From: Micromonospora sp. ALFpr18c
GTDB taxonomy: Bacteria > Actinomycetota > Actinomycetes > Mycobacteriales > Micromonosporaceae
Length of the DNA: 64,000 nucleotides
Direction of reading: 5' to 3'
NCBI RefSeq assembly: GCF_008868155.1
Contig: NZ_WBKR01000006.1
Span: forward strand, 1 to 64,000
Made by a program: the position numbers and the translations under genes. This document shows, piece by piece, positions 16,942-27,555 of this stretch (the stretch's first letter is position 1; the number at the start of each line of letters is the position of its first letter). A model generated the notes under the pieces. It searched no databases. It saw only the letters and a program-made list of their open reading frames with translations, and was not told where the DNA came from.

Positions 16942-17675
16942 TCCGGCGCTGCCGGGGTGGCGGCGGCAGGCCTGGTGTGCAGGACCTCGCGGGCCTGTTC
17001 GGCGGCGCGGGTGATGCTCTCGCTCATGAAGTCGAGGAAGCGGGCGATGTTTTCCAGCCGGGCGGCGGCGGGGGTGTGCGAGCCGAGAAGGGCGACGCCC
17101 TGGCGTGCGGTGGCGACGAGTTGGTCGTTGGCGCGGGCGCTGGCGATCGTCGCCTGGTAGAAGAGTTCGTCGTCGACGAGGTAGTGGTCGCGGCGGCGCT
17201 CGTCACGCTGGCGGCGGACGAGGCTCTGGCTCTCCAGGAAGGCGATCGCCTTGGAGATGGACGCCGGGCTGACCTGAAGGCGCCGGGCGAGGTCGGAGGC
17301 GGTGAGGCTGCCCGAGTCGCTGGTGAACAGGCAGGTCAGCACCCGGGCCCCCATCCTGTTCAGACCCGAGCTCATGAGGACGGTGGTGAACGTCTCCTCG
17401 TACTCGGCCACGGCCCGGGCGTCGCGCCCGTGCGGCTGGAGGGCCGACTCGGCCGTTCGGGACGAGGACGGGCTGCGCCGGTGTGCCCGCACCTCAGTGG
17501 CGCGGTGTGCCAGGTCGGCACGGTAGGCGGTGGGACCACCGTTTCGCATCACCTCACGCGTGATCGTCGAGGTGGGGCGGTCGAGGCGTCGGGCGATCTC
17601 CGCGTAGGGGAGGTTGTCGGCCAGCCCTGACGCGATCTGCTGGCGTTCCTGCTGGGTGAGCCTGCCTCCCGGCAT
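16911..17675 (-). CDS. GbsR/MarR-type regulator with extra N-terminal HTH
   Basis: This 254-residue protein combines two DNA-binding modules. Residues 4-50 (LTQQERQQIASGLADNLPYA, then EIARRLDRPTSTITREV) match the HTH_38 helix-turn-helix seen in IS30-type transposases. Residues about 95-165 form a MarR/GbsR winged helix (SDLARRLQVSPASISKAIAF, wing RRQRDERRRDHY). The C-terminus is helical and may dimerise. The ATG at 17673-17675 has GAGGAG 6 nt upstream. It is divergent from the DUF4097-like gene, and the shared 240-bp region holds several TTGCAA-type palindromes that are likely its operators (inference). Confidence 0.85.
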   Translation of the reverse strand: MPGGRLTQQERQQIASGLADNLPYAEIARRLDRPTSTITREVMRNGGPTAYRADLAHRATEVRAHRRSPSSSRTAESALQPHGRDARAVAEYEETFTTVLMSSGLNRMGARVLTCLFTSDSGSLTASDLARRLQVSPASISKAIAFLESQSLVRRQRDERRRDHYLVDDELFYQATIASARANDQLVATARQGVALLGSHTPAAARLENIARFLDFMSESITRAAEQAREVLHTRPAAATPAAPDQSGQAASRS

Positions 17676-17742
17676 CGCGTTCTCCTCGTGGTCCTGCACG
17701 GCGTTGCCCCGAGCCGTCACCATAGCGTTCACCGGCAATCTA

Positions 17743-17845
17743 TTGCAACGCGCCCCGCACTCGCTGTTGCGTTATGCGTGAAGCCATTGCAATGATTTGA
17801 CCGCTCTGAGCTGCAAATAGGCGAAGCCAGTGCAACAAATGCATT
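17743..17845. promoter_or_regulatory. Cluster of TTGCAA-type palindromes between divergent genes
   Basis: Sites are TTGCAA (17743-17748), the 10-bp palindrome CATTGCAATG (17785-17794) and AATGCATT (17838-17845), with GTTGCGTTATGC and AGTGCAAC half-sites between. This stretch is strikingly AT-rich for this genome. The density of related half-sites in one divergent promoter region suggests multiple operators for the adjacent two-HTH regulator. Confidence 0.6.
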
Positions 17846-17915
17846 GCCTGATGTCTGAACGCAACGTAGCGTTTCCGGTGTTGGAAAGATTGAACGACGA
17901 ACATGGGAGAGCATG

Positions 17916-18581
17916 ATGCAGACGTTCGACACCCCCGCCCCGATCTCGACCGTCCTGAACATCCCCGCCGGGAGCATCCGGTTCATCGCCGCGGAGCGCA
18001 CCGACACCACCGTCGAGGTCCGGCCCACCGACCCCGGCCGGAGCCGCGACACGAAGGCCGCCGAGCGCACCGCCGTCACTTACGCCGACGGCGTCCTGCG
18101 GGTCACGACCGCCGGCACCGAGAACCGGCTCCTCGGCCCCTCCGGATCCCTGGAGGTCACCGTCCGGCTGCCCGCCGGCTCCCGCGTGGAGGCCAGGACG
18201 GCCAGCGCCGAACTCCGCGGCGTCGGACGCCTCGGCGACGTCGCCTTCGACGGCGCGTACCGGCAGATCAAGATCGACGAGGCCGCGAGCGTCCGCCTCA
18301 CCGCGATCGACGGCGACGTCGAGATCGGCCGGCTCATCGGACCCGCCGAGATCAGCACCGCGCGGGGCGACATCCGGATCGCCGAAGCCGGGCGCGGCAC
18401 GGTCGTGCTCCGCACCCAGTCCGGTGACATCACGGTCGCCGCCGCCGTCGGCGTCTCGGCCGCCCTGCACGCCGACACCGGCCACGGCCGGGTCAGCAAC
18501 AGCCTCAAGAACGACGGCACCGTCGAACTCGACCTCCACGCCACCACCCTCCAGGGCGACATCACCGCCCGCAGCCTCTGA
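17916..18581 (+). CDS. DUF4097-like beta-helix protein
   Basis: This 221-residue protein has short repeated beta-strand units ([42 protein letters not shown]), typical of the DUF4097/adhesin-like right-handed beta-helix families. It has no signal peptide or membrane segment, so it is probably cytosolic. The ATG at 17916 has GGGAGA 6 nt upstream; the ATG at 17913 is an alternative. It is followed 15 nt later by the alpha/beta hydrolase gene. The biochemical role is unknown in this family. Confidence 0.75.
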   Translation: MQTFDTPAPISTVLNIPAGSIRFIAAERTDTTVEVRPTDPGRSRDTKAAERTAVTYADGVLRVTTAGTENRLLGPSGSLEVTVRLPAGSRVEARTASAELRGVGRLGDVAFDGAYRQIKIDEAASVRLTAIDGDVEIGRLIGPAEISTARGDIRIAEAGRGTVVLRTQSGDITVAAAVGVSAALHADTGHGRVSNSLKNDGTVELDLHATTLQGDITARSL

Positions 18582-18596
18582 ACAGGACGGATGGAC

Positions 18597-19412
18597 ATGA
18601 CCAAGAGCAGCGCGTCCTCGACCAGCACGACGTGGACCGGCCTGGTGCCGGTCGACGACACGGCCCTGGCCGTCACCGACACCGGCGGCCCCGGCACCCC
18701 GGTGGTCTACCTCAACGGCCAGTTCGCCACCGAGGGGTACTGGCGGCGGGTCATCGCCGAACTGGGAGCGGGGTGGCGGCACATCACCTACGACGAGCGG
18801 GCGCGCGGCCGGAAATCGAAGCGCTCAGCGGACTACTCCTTCGAGGCTGCCGTCCGGGACGTGCACGCCGTCCTCGCGGCCCGAGGCGTGGACCGGGCGG
18901 TCCTGGTGGGCTGGTCCTACGGCGCCGTCGTCGCGGCGCACTGGGCCAACCGCAACCCGGAACGGACGATCGGCACGGTCCTGGTCGACGGCGCGTTCCC
19001 GCACGACTGGCTCGACGAGGCCATGGCGCAGCGGATCCGGAAGATGTTCCGCCGGATGAACCTGTTCATGCCGCTGCTGCGCCCCACCGGCCTGACCCCA
19101 CGGATGAACGCCGAACAGATGGCGGACAGCAACATCGAACTCGGCGAACTCTCCCGTGAACGCGAGCTGGGCCCGGTGCTGGACAGCATCACCGTCCCGG
19201 TGCGGTACGTCGTCGCCTCCGGAACGTCCCTCGGCAGTCGTGGTGACGAGCAGGAGACGATCCGCGCCAGCCTCGACGCGGTGACCGCCCGCAACCCGCA
19301 CATCCAGATCGCCGCGAAGGTCGCCAGCAACCACGGCGCGATCCTCAAGAAGGACTTCGAGGCCGTCGCCAAGGCCGTCCGCGAGGTCGCCGTCCTCAAG
19401 GCCCGCGACTGA
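18597..19412 (+). CDS. Alpha/beta hydrolase
   Basis: This 271-residue alpha/beta hydrolase has the nucleophile elbow GWSYG, the oxyanion-side motif VYLNGQFAT and a late histidine in SNHGAI. The acid residue is probably in the segment following PVRYVVASG. The substrate is unknown; it could be an esterase or a haloperoxidase-like enzyme. ATG 18591 is the alternative start. It follows the DUF4097-like gene and shares the promoter opposite the two-HTH regulator, so it is probably its target. Confidence 0.85.
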   Translation: MTKSSASSTSTTWTGLVPVDDTALAVTDTGGPGTPVVYLNGQFATEGYWRRVIAELGAGWRHITYDERARGRKSKRSADYSFEAAVRDVHAVLAARGVDRAVLVGWSYGAVVAAHWANRNPERTIGTVLVDGAFPHDWLDEAMAQRIRKMFRRMNLFMPLLRPTGLTPRMNAEQMADSNIELGELSRERELGPVLDSITVPVRYVVASGTSLGSRGDEQETIRASLDAVTARNPHIQIAAKVASNHGAILKKDFEAVAKAVREVAVLKARD

Positions 19413-19440
19413 CCTCGGCCAGCATCCGCTGCCGTCGCCC

Positions 19441-19511
19441 GCGATCGTGCACATTGGGTCGTCGATCTGCCCCGAATATGTGTTGTGCCGGGGCAGAAAG
19501 TGCAAGATCGC
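19441..19511. repeat. Nested inverted repeat, REP-like
   Basis: The outer arms GCGATCGTGCAC (19441-19452) and GTGCAAGATCGC (19500-19511) pair at 11 of 12 positions. The inner arms CTGCCCC (19467-19473) and GGGGCAG (19490-19496) pair perfectly. The nested structure and location between convergent genes suit a dispersed intergenic palindrome. I believe similar GCGATCTTGCAC elements recur in Micromonospora genomes, but cannot check. Confidence 0.65.
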
Positions 19512-19538
19512 GGGGAGGGGCTGGCCGTGCCTCGCGCC

Positions 19539-19563
19539 GACGGGTGGCGAACCGCCACCCGTC
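19539..19563. terminator. Bidirectional hairpin terminator
   Basis: A perfect 11-bp stem GACGGGTGGCG with a 3-nt loop lies 12 bp beyond the sepH stop and between two convergent genes, so it can serve both. Confidence 0.7.
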
Positions 19564-19574
19564 AACGCGAAGCG

Positions 19575-20657
19575 TCAGGAGGACTCACGCGCGGCGGGGC
19601 CACTGCCGAAGAGCACGTCGTCCCAGCTCGGCAGCCGCTTGCGCGGCTTGCCGTTGGCATCGGTGGATTCACCGGCGGCTGCTGCCGCAGTGCCGGTGCG
19701 GCGGGGCCGCAGCACCGCCAGCGACGGCACGGCCGGCACCTCCTTGGGCGCGTCCGAGTCGTCGTCGAAGGCCGAACCCTGGCCGCCGCCGAGCAGCGCC
19801 GCGGCGCCCCCGCCGACCGGCCGCTGCCGGGGAGCGTCCGACCCGGCAAGGGCAGCCGGCGTACGCGGCTCCAGACCGCGACCCGACGAGGCGCCGAGCG
19901 GGCGGTCCAGGGAGGCGAGCAGCGCGTCCCGGCCGGCGCGGATCGGGTCGCGACCGGGTCGCGGGTGCTCCGACGCCGCCGGAAGCCCGTGCCCGCCACG
20001 GCTCGGCTCGCCGCGCGACGGACCGGGCAGGGCGTGCCCACCCCGCTCCGGCGCCGGCTCCTGGCCGAGAATCGGCGTGGGCCGCTCGGCGCACAGGTAC
20101 TGTGCCATGTCGTCGTGCGGGGTGACCGCCTGCCGGGTCTTGTCGAGATCCCAGATCGCCTGCGCGGTGGCCTTGCCGGACGGCCAGGTCGCGATGATCC
20201 GCCAGGTGCCGTCGTCCCGCCGGTACGCGTCCCAGGAGATCTTCTCGGTGTCGATGCCGTGCTGGCTCAGCCGACCGTTGACCACCTCGGCGAGCGGGGT
20301 GGGCTTCTCCGCGCCCTTGAGGCGGGTGCGGCGGGCGTGCTGGGCGAGCATCGCCCGCTCCTGGAGCACCGGGCCCGCGTAGCGCAGCACCCGATCGACG
20401 GGCACGCCGGCGATCCGGGCGACGTCCTCGGCGGACTCGCCGGAGCGGATCCGGGCCTGAATGTCGCGAGGGGACAGCGACGGGATCGGGTCAGCGGCCG
20501 ACGGCGGTGCCACCGGGAGCGGCGGCGCGCCGGGCTCGGGGTGCAACGCGCCGGCGATCCGGTCGTCGATAGGCAGGGCGAGCAGCCGCCCGACCTCGTC
20601 GGCGAGAACCAGGGCATGGCCGTCCTCGGAGAGGGCGACGAAGCGTACTGGGCGCAT
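19575..20657 (-). CDS. sepH: Septation protein SepH (DUF3071)
   Basis: This 360-residue actinobacterial cell-division protein stimulates FtsZ assembly (family knowledge from Streptomyces and Mycobacterium). The N-terminal DUF3071 region (residues 1-170) starts MRPVRFVALSEDGHALVLAD and includes a helix-turn-helix-like stretch (GESAEDVARIAGVPVDRVLR). Residues 190-330 are a disordered proline/glycine-rich linker. The C-terminus ends with the conserved RKRLPSWDDVLFG motif. The ATG at 20655-20657 gives the standard N-terminus; the longer frame upstream is not conserved-looking. Confidence 0.93.
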   Translation of the reverse strand: MRPVRFVALSEDGHALVLADEVGRLLALPIDDRIAGALHPEPGAPPLPVAPPSAADPIPSLSPRDIQARIRSGESAEDVARIAGVPVDRVLRYAGPVLQERAMLAQHARRTRLKGAEKPTPLAEVVNGRLSQHGIDTEKISWDAYRRDDGTWRIIATWPSGKATAQAIWDLDKTRQAVTPHDDMAQYLCAERPTPILGQEPAPERGGHALPGPSRGEPSRGGHGLPAASEHPRPGRDPIRAGRDALLASLDRPLGASSGRGLEPRTPAALAGSDAPRQRPVGGGAAALLGGGQGSAFDDDSDAPKEVPAVPSLAVLRPRRTGTAAAAAGESTDANGKPRKRLPSWDDVLFGSGPAARESS

Positions 20658-20793
20658 AGCGTTGCCTCCGTCCCGCTTCGTTGGCCGCACGCCACGAGTC
20701 GGCCACCCAGGCGTCTCGGACCACCGTACGCGCATCTGTCTCGGGGTGGGGGAAGCGACACCCCGCATGTCGCGACTGAGCTGCAACGATGAT

Positions 20794-20835
20794 CACGGTG
20801 GGTGTCCGTCGAGGCCCCGACGGACACCCACCGTG
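20794..20835 (-). terminator. Strong hairpin terminator after serC
   Basis: A perfect 17-bp stem (20794-20810 with 20819-20835) and an 8-nt loop sit directly downstream of the serC stop on the minus strand. Confidence 0.85.
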
Positions 20836-20842
20836 ACGAACC

Positions 20843-23270
<2,428 letters not shown>

Positions 23271-23522
23271 GTCATTCTCCTGGATCTGGTCGGTGCGCCC
23301 GGTCCGGCTCATCCGGCCCGATCGGCCGAGCGCCTCAGGCGACCCTCAGGGATGTGTTCGGAACATCTTGCCCGCTCAGTAACCGGATACGCGACCCGCT
23401 GCGACTGTGCTGCACACGACATCTCAGGACGCGCATTCTCCGCGCGGCTCGGTGAGACTGGGGCGGTGCGGGCTGGTCAGCGCGGGAGGGTGCCGGCGAG
23501 GCCGCCGAGAAGGAGTGGGGAC

Positions 23523-24182
23523 GTGACGGGCGACACACCCGCCCCGGCCGCCATGCGTAACGAGTACGCAGCGGACCTGGGCCTGACCGAAGCTGACCTG
23601 GCCGCCGACTGGCACACCCAGTTCGACCGCTGGTTCGCCGACGCGGTGGCCTTCGGGCTACCCGAACCCAACGCGATGGTGGTGGGCACCGCCGACGCGG
23701 CCGGCCGGCCGAGTGGGCGGACGGTGTTGCTGAAGGGGTACGACCCGGACGGTTTCGTGTTCTTCACCAACCACCTCTCCCGCAAGGGTGTCGAGGCGAG
23801 CGCCAACCCGTACGCCAGCCTGATCTTCCCGTGGTTTCCGATGCAGCGGCAGGTGGTGGTCACCGGGCGGATCGCCCCGGTCGACCGCGCGGAGACCGAC
23901 GCGTACTTCGCGAGCCGTCCGCGCGGCTCCCAGCTCGGCGCCTGGGCCAGCCCCCAGTCGCAGGTCGTGCCGGACCGGGCCGCGCTGGAGCAGCGCTACC
24001 GGGAGGCCGCCGAGCGGTACGCCGACGAGGCCGTCATCCCGTCCCCGCCGCACTGGGGCGGGCTGCGGGTCCGGCCCGACGCGGTGGAGTTCTGGCAGGG
24101 CCGGGCGAGCCGGCTGCACGACCGGCTCCGCTTCCGCCACGTCGACGAGGGCGACTGGACCGTCGAGCGGCTGGCCCCGTGA
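23523..24182 (+). CDS. pdxH: Pyridoxamine 5'-phosphate oxidase
   Basis: This 219-residue FMN enzyme oxidises pyridoxine or pyridoxamine phosphate to PLP. Conserved features are the N-terminal [20 protein letters not shown]-binding [36 protein letters not shown], and the C-terminal signature [15 protein letters not shown]. The GTG at 23523 has AAGGAG 10 nt upstream. The MFS gene that follows overlaps its stop codon (GTGA), so translation is coupled. Confidence 0.95.
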   Translation: MTGDTPAPAAMRNEYAADLGLTEADLAADWHTQFDRWFADAVAFGLPEPNAMVVGTADAAGRPSGRTVLLKGYDPDGFVFFTNHLSRKGVEASANPYASLIFPWFPMQRQVVVTGRIAPVDRAETDAYFASRPRGSQLGAWASPQSQVVPDRAALEQRYREAAERYADEAVIPSPPHWGGLRVRPDAVEFWQGRASRLHDRLRFRHVDEGDWTVERLAP

Positions 24183-25477
24183 CCGGTGTGCAGGAGGCCC
24201 GGCCGCGCGGAGCGCGCCGCTGGGCGATCGACGTCCGTCCGCTGCGCGTCCCGGCGTACCGGCGGTTGTGGCTCGGCAACACCGTGGCGATGTTCGGCTT
24301 CCAGTTCACCGCCGTCGCGGTCCCGGTGGAGATGTACGCCCTGACCCGGGACTCGTTCTGGGTGGGTCTGCTGGGCGTCGCGGCGTTCCTACCCCTGCTG
24401 ATCTTCGGGCTCTGGGGTGGCGCGGTCGCCGACGCCCGCGACCGCCGTGCGGTGCTGCTCGGCGGGTCCGTGCTGCTCTGGGCGTCCACCCTCGGGCTGC
24501 TGGTCCAGGCGCTGCTCAACGTGGGCAGCCCGGTGCTGCTGCTGGCGTTGATGGCGGTGCAGTCGGTGGCGTTCGCGATCACCTCGCCGGCCCGCAGCGC
24601 CATGCTGCCCCGACTGGTCCCGGAGGATCTGGTCCCGGCCGCCAGCACCCTGAACTACACGACGTTCACCGCGGCCTCGGTCGCCGGCCCGCTCGCCGCC
24701 GGCCTGATCCTCTCCGCCTCGCCGGACACCACGGTGGTGCTGCCGATCGCGTACGGGGTGGACGCGGTGCTGTTCACCGCGATGCTCTGGGCCGCGCTGC
24801 GGCTGCCCGCGCTGCCGCCCGAGCCGACCGCCGACGGTCAGGCCCACCGCGCCGGCCTGGCCAGCGTGATCGACGGATTCCGGTACCTGGCCACCACGCC
24901 GGTGCTGCTGCTCTCCTTCGGGGTCGACCTGATCGCGATGATCCTGGCCATGCCGAGGGCGCTCTTCCCGGAGATCGCCCACGAGCGGTTCGGCGGCGGT
25001 GGTGCGGTCGGCCTGCTCTACAGCGCCATCGCGATCGGCTCGATGATCGGCGGGCTGACCTCCGGCTGGATCGGTCGGCTGCGCCGGCAGGGCCTCGGCC
25101 TGGTGGTCGCAGTGGTGGCCTGGGGTCTGGCGATCGCCGCCGCCGGGCTGGCCCACCAGCTCTGGCTGATGGTCCTGCTGCTCGCCGTCGCCGGCGCCGC
25201 CGACCTGGTCAGCGCCGTGCTGCGCCAGTCCATGCTGCTGGTGTACGCGCCGGACCGGATGCGCGGCCGGCTGCAGGGCGTCAACACGGTGGTGGTGGCG
25301 GGTGGCCCGCGCCTGGGCGACCTGCGGGCGGGCACCATGGCCGCCGGGTTCGGCGGTGGCGTGGCCTGGGTTGCCGGTGGTCTCGCCTCGGCGGTGCTCG
25401 TGGTGGTGCTCGCGGTCGCGTTCCCGGCGCTGTTGCGCTACCGGGCCGCGACCGCGTCGAGCGACGACCGCACGTGA
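24179..25477 (+). CDS. MFS transporter (MFS_3)
   Basis: This 432-residue permease of the EntS/MFS_3 type has 12 helices, the loop motif [17 protein letters not shown], and [20 protein letters not shown], which is typical of the subfamily. The substrate is unknown. It is translationally coupled to pdxH through a GTGA overlap, which in itself does not prove a vitamin B6 role. GTG at 24188 is an alternative start. It ends 18 nt before the aldose epimerase gene. Confidence 0.87.
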   Translation: MTGVQEARPRGARRWAIDVRPLRVPAYRRLWLGNTVAMFGFQFTAVAVPVEMYALTRDSFWVGLLGVAAFLPLLIFGLWGGAVADARDRRAVLLGGSVLLWASTLGLLVQALLNVGSPVLLLALMAVQSVAFAITSPARSAMLPRLVPEDLVPAASTLNYTTFTAASVAGPLAAGLILSASPDTTVVLPIAYGVDAVLFTAMLWAALRLPALPPEPTADGQAHRAGLASVIDGFRYLATTPVLLLSFGVDLIAMILAMPRALFPEIAHERFGGGGAVGLLYSAIAIGSMIGGLTSGWIGRLRRQGLGLVVAVVAWGLAIAAAGLAHQLWLMVLLLAVAGAADLVSAVLRQSMLLVYAPDRMRGRLQGVNTVVVAGGPRLGDLRAGTMAAGFGGGVAWVAGGLASAVLVVVLAVAFPALLRYRAATASSDDRT

Positions 25478-25495
25478 CCGGTTAGGGTCGCCGGC

Positions 25496-26425
25496 ATGGA
25501 AAGCCCCGACCAGCGCCCGTTCTCCGGCGCCCAATGGACCATCTCCGCCGCCGGCCACGAGGCCGTCATCGTGGAGGTGGGCGGCGGGCTGCGGACGTAC
25601 CGGCACGACGGCGTCGACCTGCTCGACGGGTACCGGGCCGACGAGGTCTGCCCCGGCTGTGCCGGGCAGGTGCTGGCACCCTGGCCGAACCGGATCCGCG
25701 ACGGCCGCTACCCGTTCGGCGGGCGGACGCACCAGCTCCCGCTGACCGAGCCGGAACGGCACGTCGCCATCCACGGGCTGGTCAACTGGGTGCCGTGGCA
25801 GCTGCTGGAGCAGTCGGCGGACGCGGTGACCCTCGGCTACGACCTGCCGCCGCAGCCCGGCTACGAGTGGCCGCTGCGGCTGCGCAGCCGGTGGAGCGTC
25901 GACGCGGACGGGTTGCGCGCCGAGCACGAGGTGACCAACATCAGCGGCGAACTGGCGCCGTTCGGGTTCTCCGTGCACCCGTACCTGCAGCTGCCGGGCG
26001 TCGCCGTGGACGACCTGGTGATGCGACTGCCCACCCGTACCCGTGTGCTGGTGGACGGTCGGCTGCTGCCGGTGGGGGCGACCCCGGTCGCCGGCACCGA
26101 GTACGACTGGACCAGCCCGCGCCGGATCGGTGCCGCCACGCTCGACCTCTGCTTCGGCGACGTGATCCGCGACGCCGACGGCGGTTCCTCGGTGAGCCTG
26201 GCCGCGCCGGACGGATCGGCCGGCGTGCGCATCTGGGCGGACGCCGAGTTCGGCTGGTGGCAGGTCTTCACCGGTGACGCCCTCACCGGCGAGCGGCACC
26301 GGCGCTCGGTGGCGATCGAGCCGATGACCTGCCCGCCGGACGCGTTCCGGTCGGGCAAGGATCTGCTCACGCTCAAGCCCGGCACGACCTGGCGGGGCGC
26401 CTGGGGCATCCGCCCCGGAGCCTGA
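25496..26425 (+). CDS. Aldose 1-epimerase family protein
   Basis: This 309-residue galactose mutarotase-like beta-sandwich enzyme has the expected substrate-side motifs: NRIRDGRYPF, the first histidine in AIHGLVNW, the catalytic histidine in FSVHPYLQL and the catalytic glutamate in VAIEPMTCPPDAF. It interconverts sugar anomers; the sugar is unknown. It overlaps the downstream nitroreductase start by one base (TGATG), so the two are coupled. Confidence 0.9.
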   Translation: MESPDQRPFSGAQWTISAAGHEAVIVEVGGGLRTYRHDGVDLLDGYRADEVCPGCAGQVLAPWPNRIRDGRYPFGGRTHQLPLTEPERHVAIHGLVNWVPWQLLEQSADAVTLGYDLPPQPGYEWPLRLRSRWSVDADGLRAEHEVTNISGELAPFGFSVHPYLQLPGVAVDDLVMRLPTRTRVLVDGRLLPVGATPVAGTEYDWTSPRRIGAATLDLCFGDVIRDADGGSSVSLAAPDGSAGVRIWADAEFGWWQVFTGDALTGERHRRSVAIEPMTCPPDAFRSGKDLLTLKPGTTWRGAWGIRPGA

Positions 26426-27027
26426 TGGAGTTCGCCGAGGTCGTCCGCCGACGGCGGATGGTGCGCAACTACGACCCGGACCGTCCCGTCCCGCCCGACG
26501 TGGTGGACCGGCTCCTCGACCATGCCGTACGCGCGCCGTCGGCCGGGTTCGCGCAGGGCTGGGTCTTCCTGGTGCTGGAGGAGGCGGCCGACCGGGAACG
26601 GTTCTGGGCCGCGACCACGCCGGACGGAGGCGGCCGGGAGCGGTGGCTGGCCGGGATGCGGCGGGCGCCGCTGATCGTGGTGCCGCACGCCAACGAGTCG
26701 GCCTACCTCCAGCGGTACGCGGAACCGGACAAGGGCTGGACCGACCGGTCCACCGACCGCTGGCCGGTGCCGTACTGGCATGTCGACACCGGCTTCGCCG
26801 CGCTGCTGATGTTGCTCACCGCGGTGGACGAGGGCCTGGGAGCGTGCTTCTTCGGCATCCCGGCGCAGCGGCTGGCGGCCTACCGGGACGCGTTCGGCGT
26901 TCCGGCGGAGTACCAACCCATCGGTGCCGTCACAATCGGTTACCGCGCACCCGACCATAGGTCACCGTCTCTGCGCCGCGGGCGTCGCGGAATGGACGAG
27001 GTCGTACGGCGCGGGCGGTGGAGCTGA
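26425..27027 (+). CDS. Nitroreductase family protein
   Basis: This 200-residue FMN-dependent nitroreductase-fold protein starts with the usual EFAEVVRRRRMVRNYD, in which the arginines bind FMN phosphate. It continues with APSAGFAQGWVFLVL and ends with the second flavin-contact region GLGACFFGIPAQRL. The natural substrate is unknown; it may be a nitro compound, a quinone or a flavin-linked partner. It is coupled to the epimerase gene. Confidence 0.87.
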   Translation: MEFAEVVRRRRMVRNYDPDRPVPPDVVDRLLDHAVRAPSAGFAQGWVFLVLEEAADRERFWAATTPDGGGRERWLAGMRRAPLIVVPHANESAYLQRYAEPDKGWTDRSTDRWPVPYWHVDTGFAALLMLLTAVDEGLGACFFGIPAQRLAAYRDAFGVPAEYQPIGAVTIGYRAPDHRSPSLRRGRRGMDEVVRRGRWS

Positions 27028-27215
27028 GCGGGCCGTCCCGTTCGTCGGAGTTGAGGATCGGACGACCGGTAGCGAAACTGACATCAGGGAGCAGAACGCA
27101 ACGTGTGCCGGCCGGCTAGGCTGGCACGGTCATCGGTGCCGCGCCGCGCGGTGCCCGCCGCGGCCCGGCTCGGCGCCGTCGGTCGGCCCGGCCACGGGGA
27201 GGGGAGCGTGCCGTC

Positions 27216-27521
27216 GTGATCTTCAGAGCGGTCCGGGACGGGCGTCCCTATCCGGAGCACAATCTGACGCTCAAGCAGTGGGCGGAGATTCCGCCCCGGC
27301 CACTGCGCCTGGACCAGATGATCACCACCAAGCGTGAGCTGGCGCTCGACAAGCTCCTCGCCGAGGACTCCACGTTCTACGGCGACCTCTTCCCGCACGT
27401 CGTGCAGTGGAACGGCGGGCTGTACCTGGAGGACGGTCTGCACCGCGCGTTGCGCGCCGCCCTGCAGCAGCGCAACCAGATCCACGCCCGGGTGCTGGTG
27501 CTCTCCGAGCCGGTCGAGTGA
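27216..27521 (+). CDS. Conserved small actinobacterial protein, ParB-like C-terminus
   Basis: This 101-residue protein has a conserved-looking core (MITTKRELALDKLLAEDSTF, FPHVVQWNGGLYLEDGLHRA) whose last part resembles the DGxHR loop of ParB/sulfiredoxin folds. The domain is otherwise too short for a ParB nuclease. I recognise the pattern as widespread in actinobacteria but know no function. The GTG at 27216 lies downstream of a GGGGAGGGGAG tract. It stands alone in an otherwise empty 188-bp flank and is followed 34 nt later by the acyl-CoA dehydrogenase. Confidence 0.75.
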   Translation: MIFRAVRDGRPYPEHNLTLKQWAEIPPRPLRLDQMITTKRELALDKLLAEDSTFYGDLFPHVVQWNGGLYLEDGLHRALRAALQQRNQIHARVLVLSEPVE

Positions 27522-27555
27522 GCGGCGCTACCTGAAGCTTCGTTAAGGTGACGGG

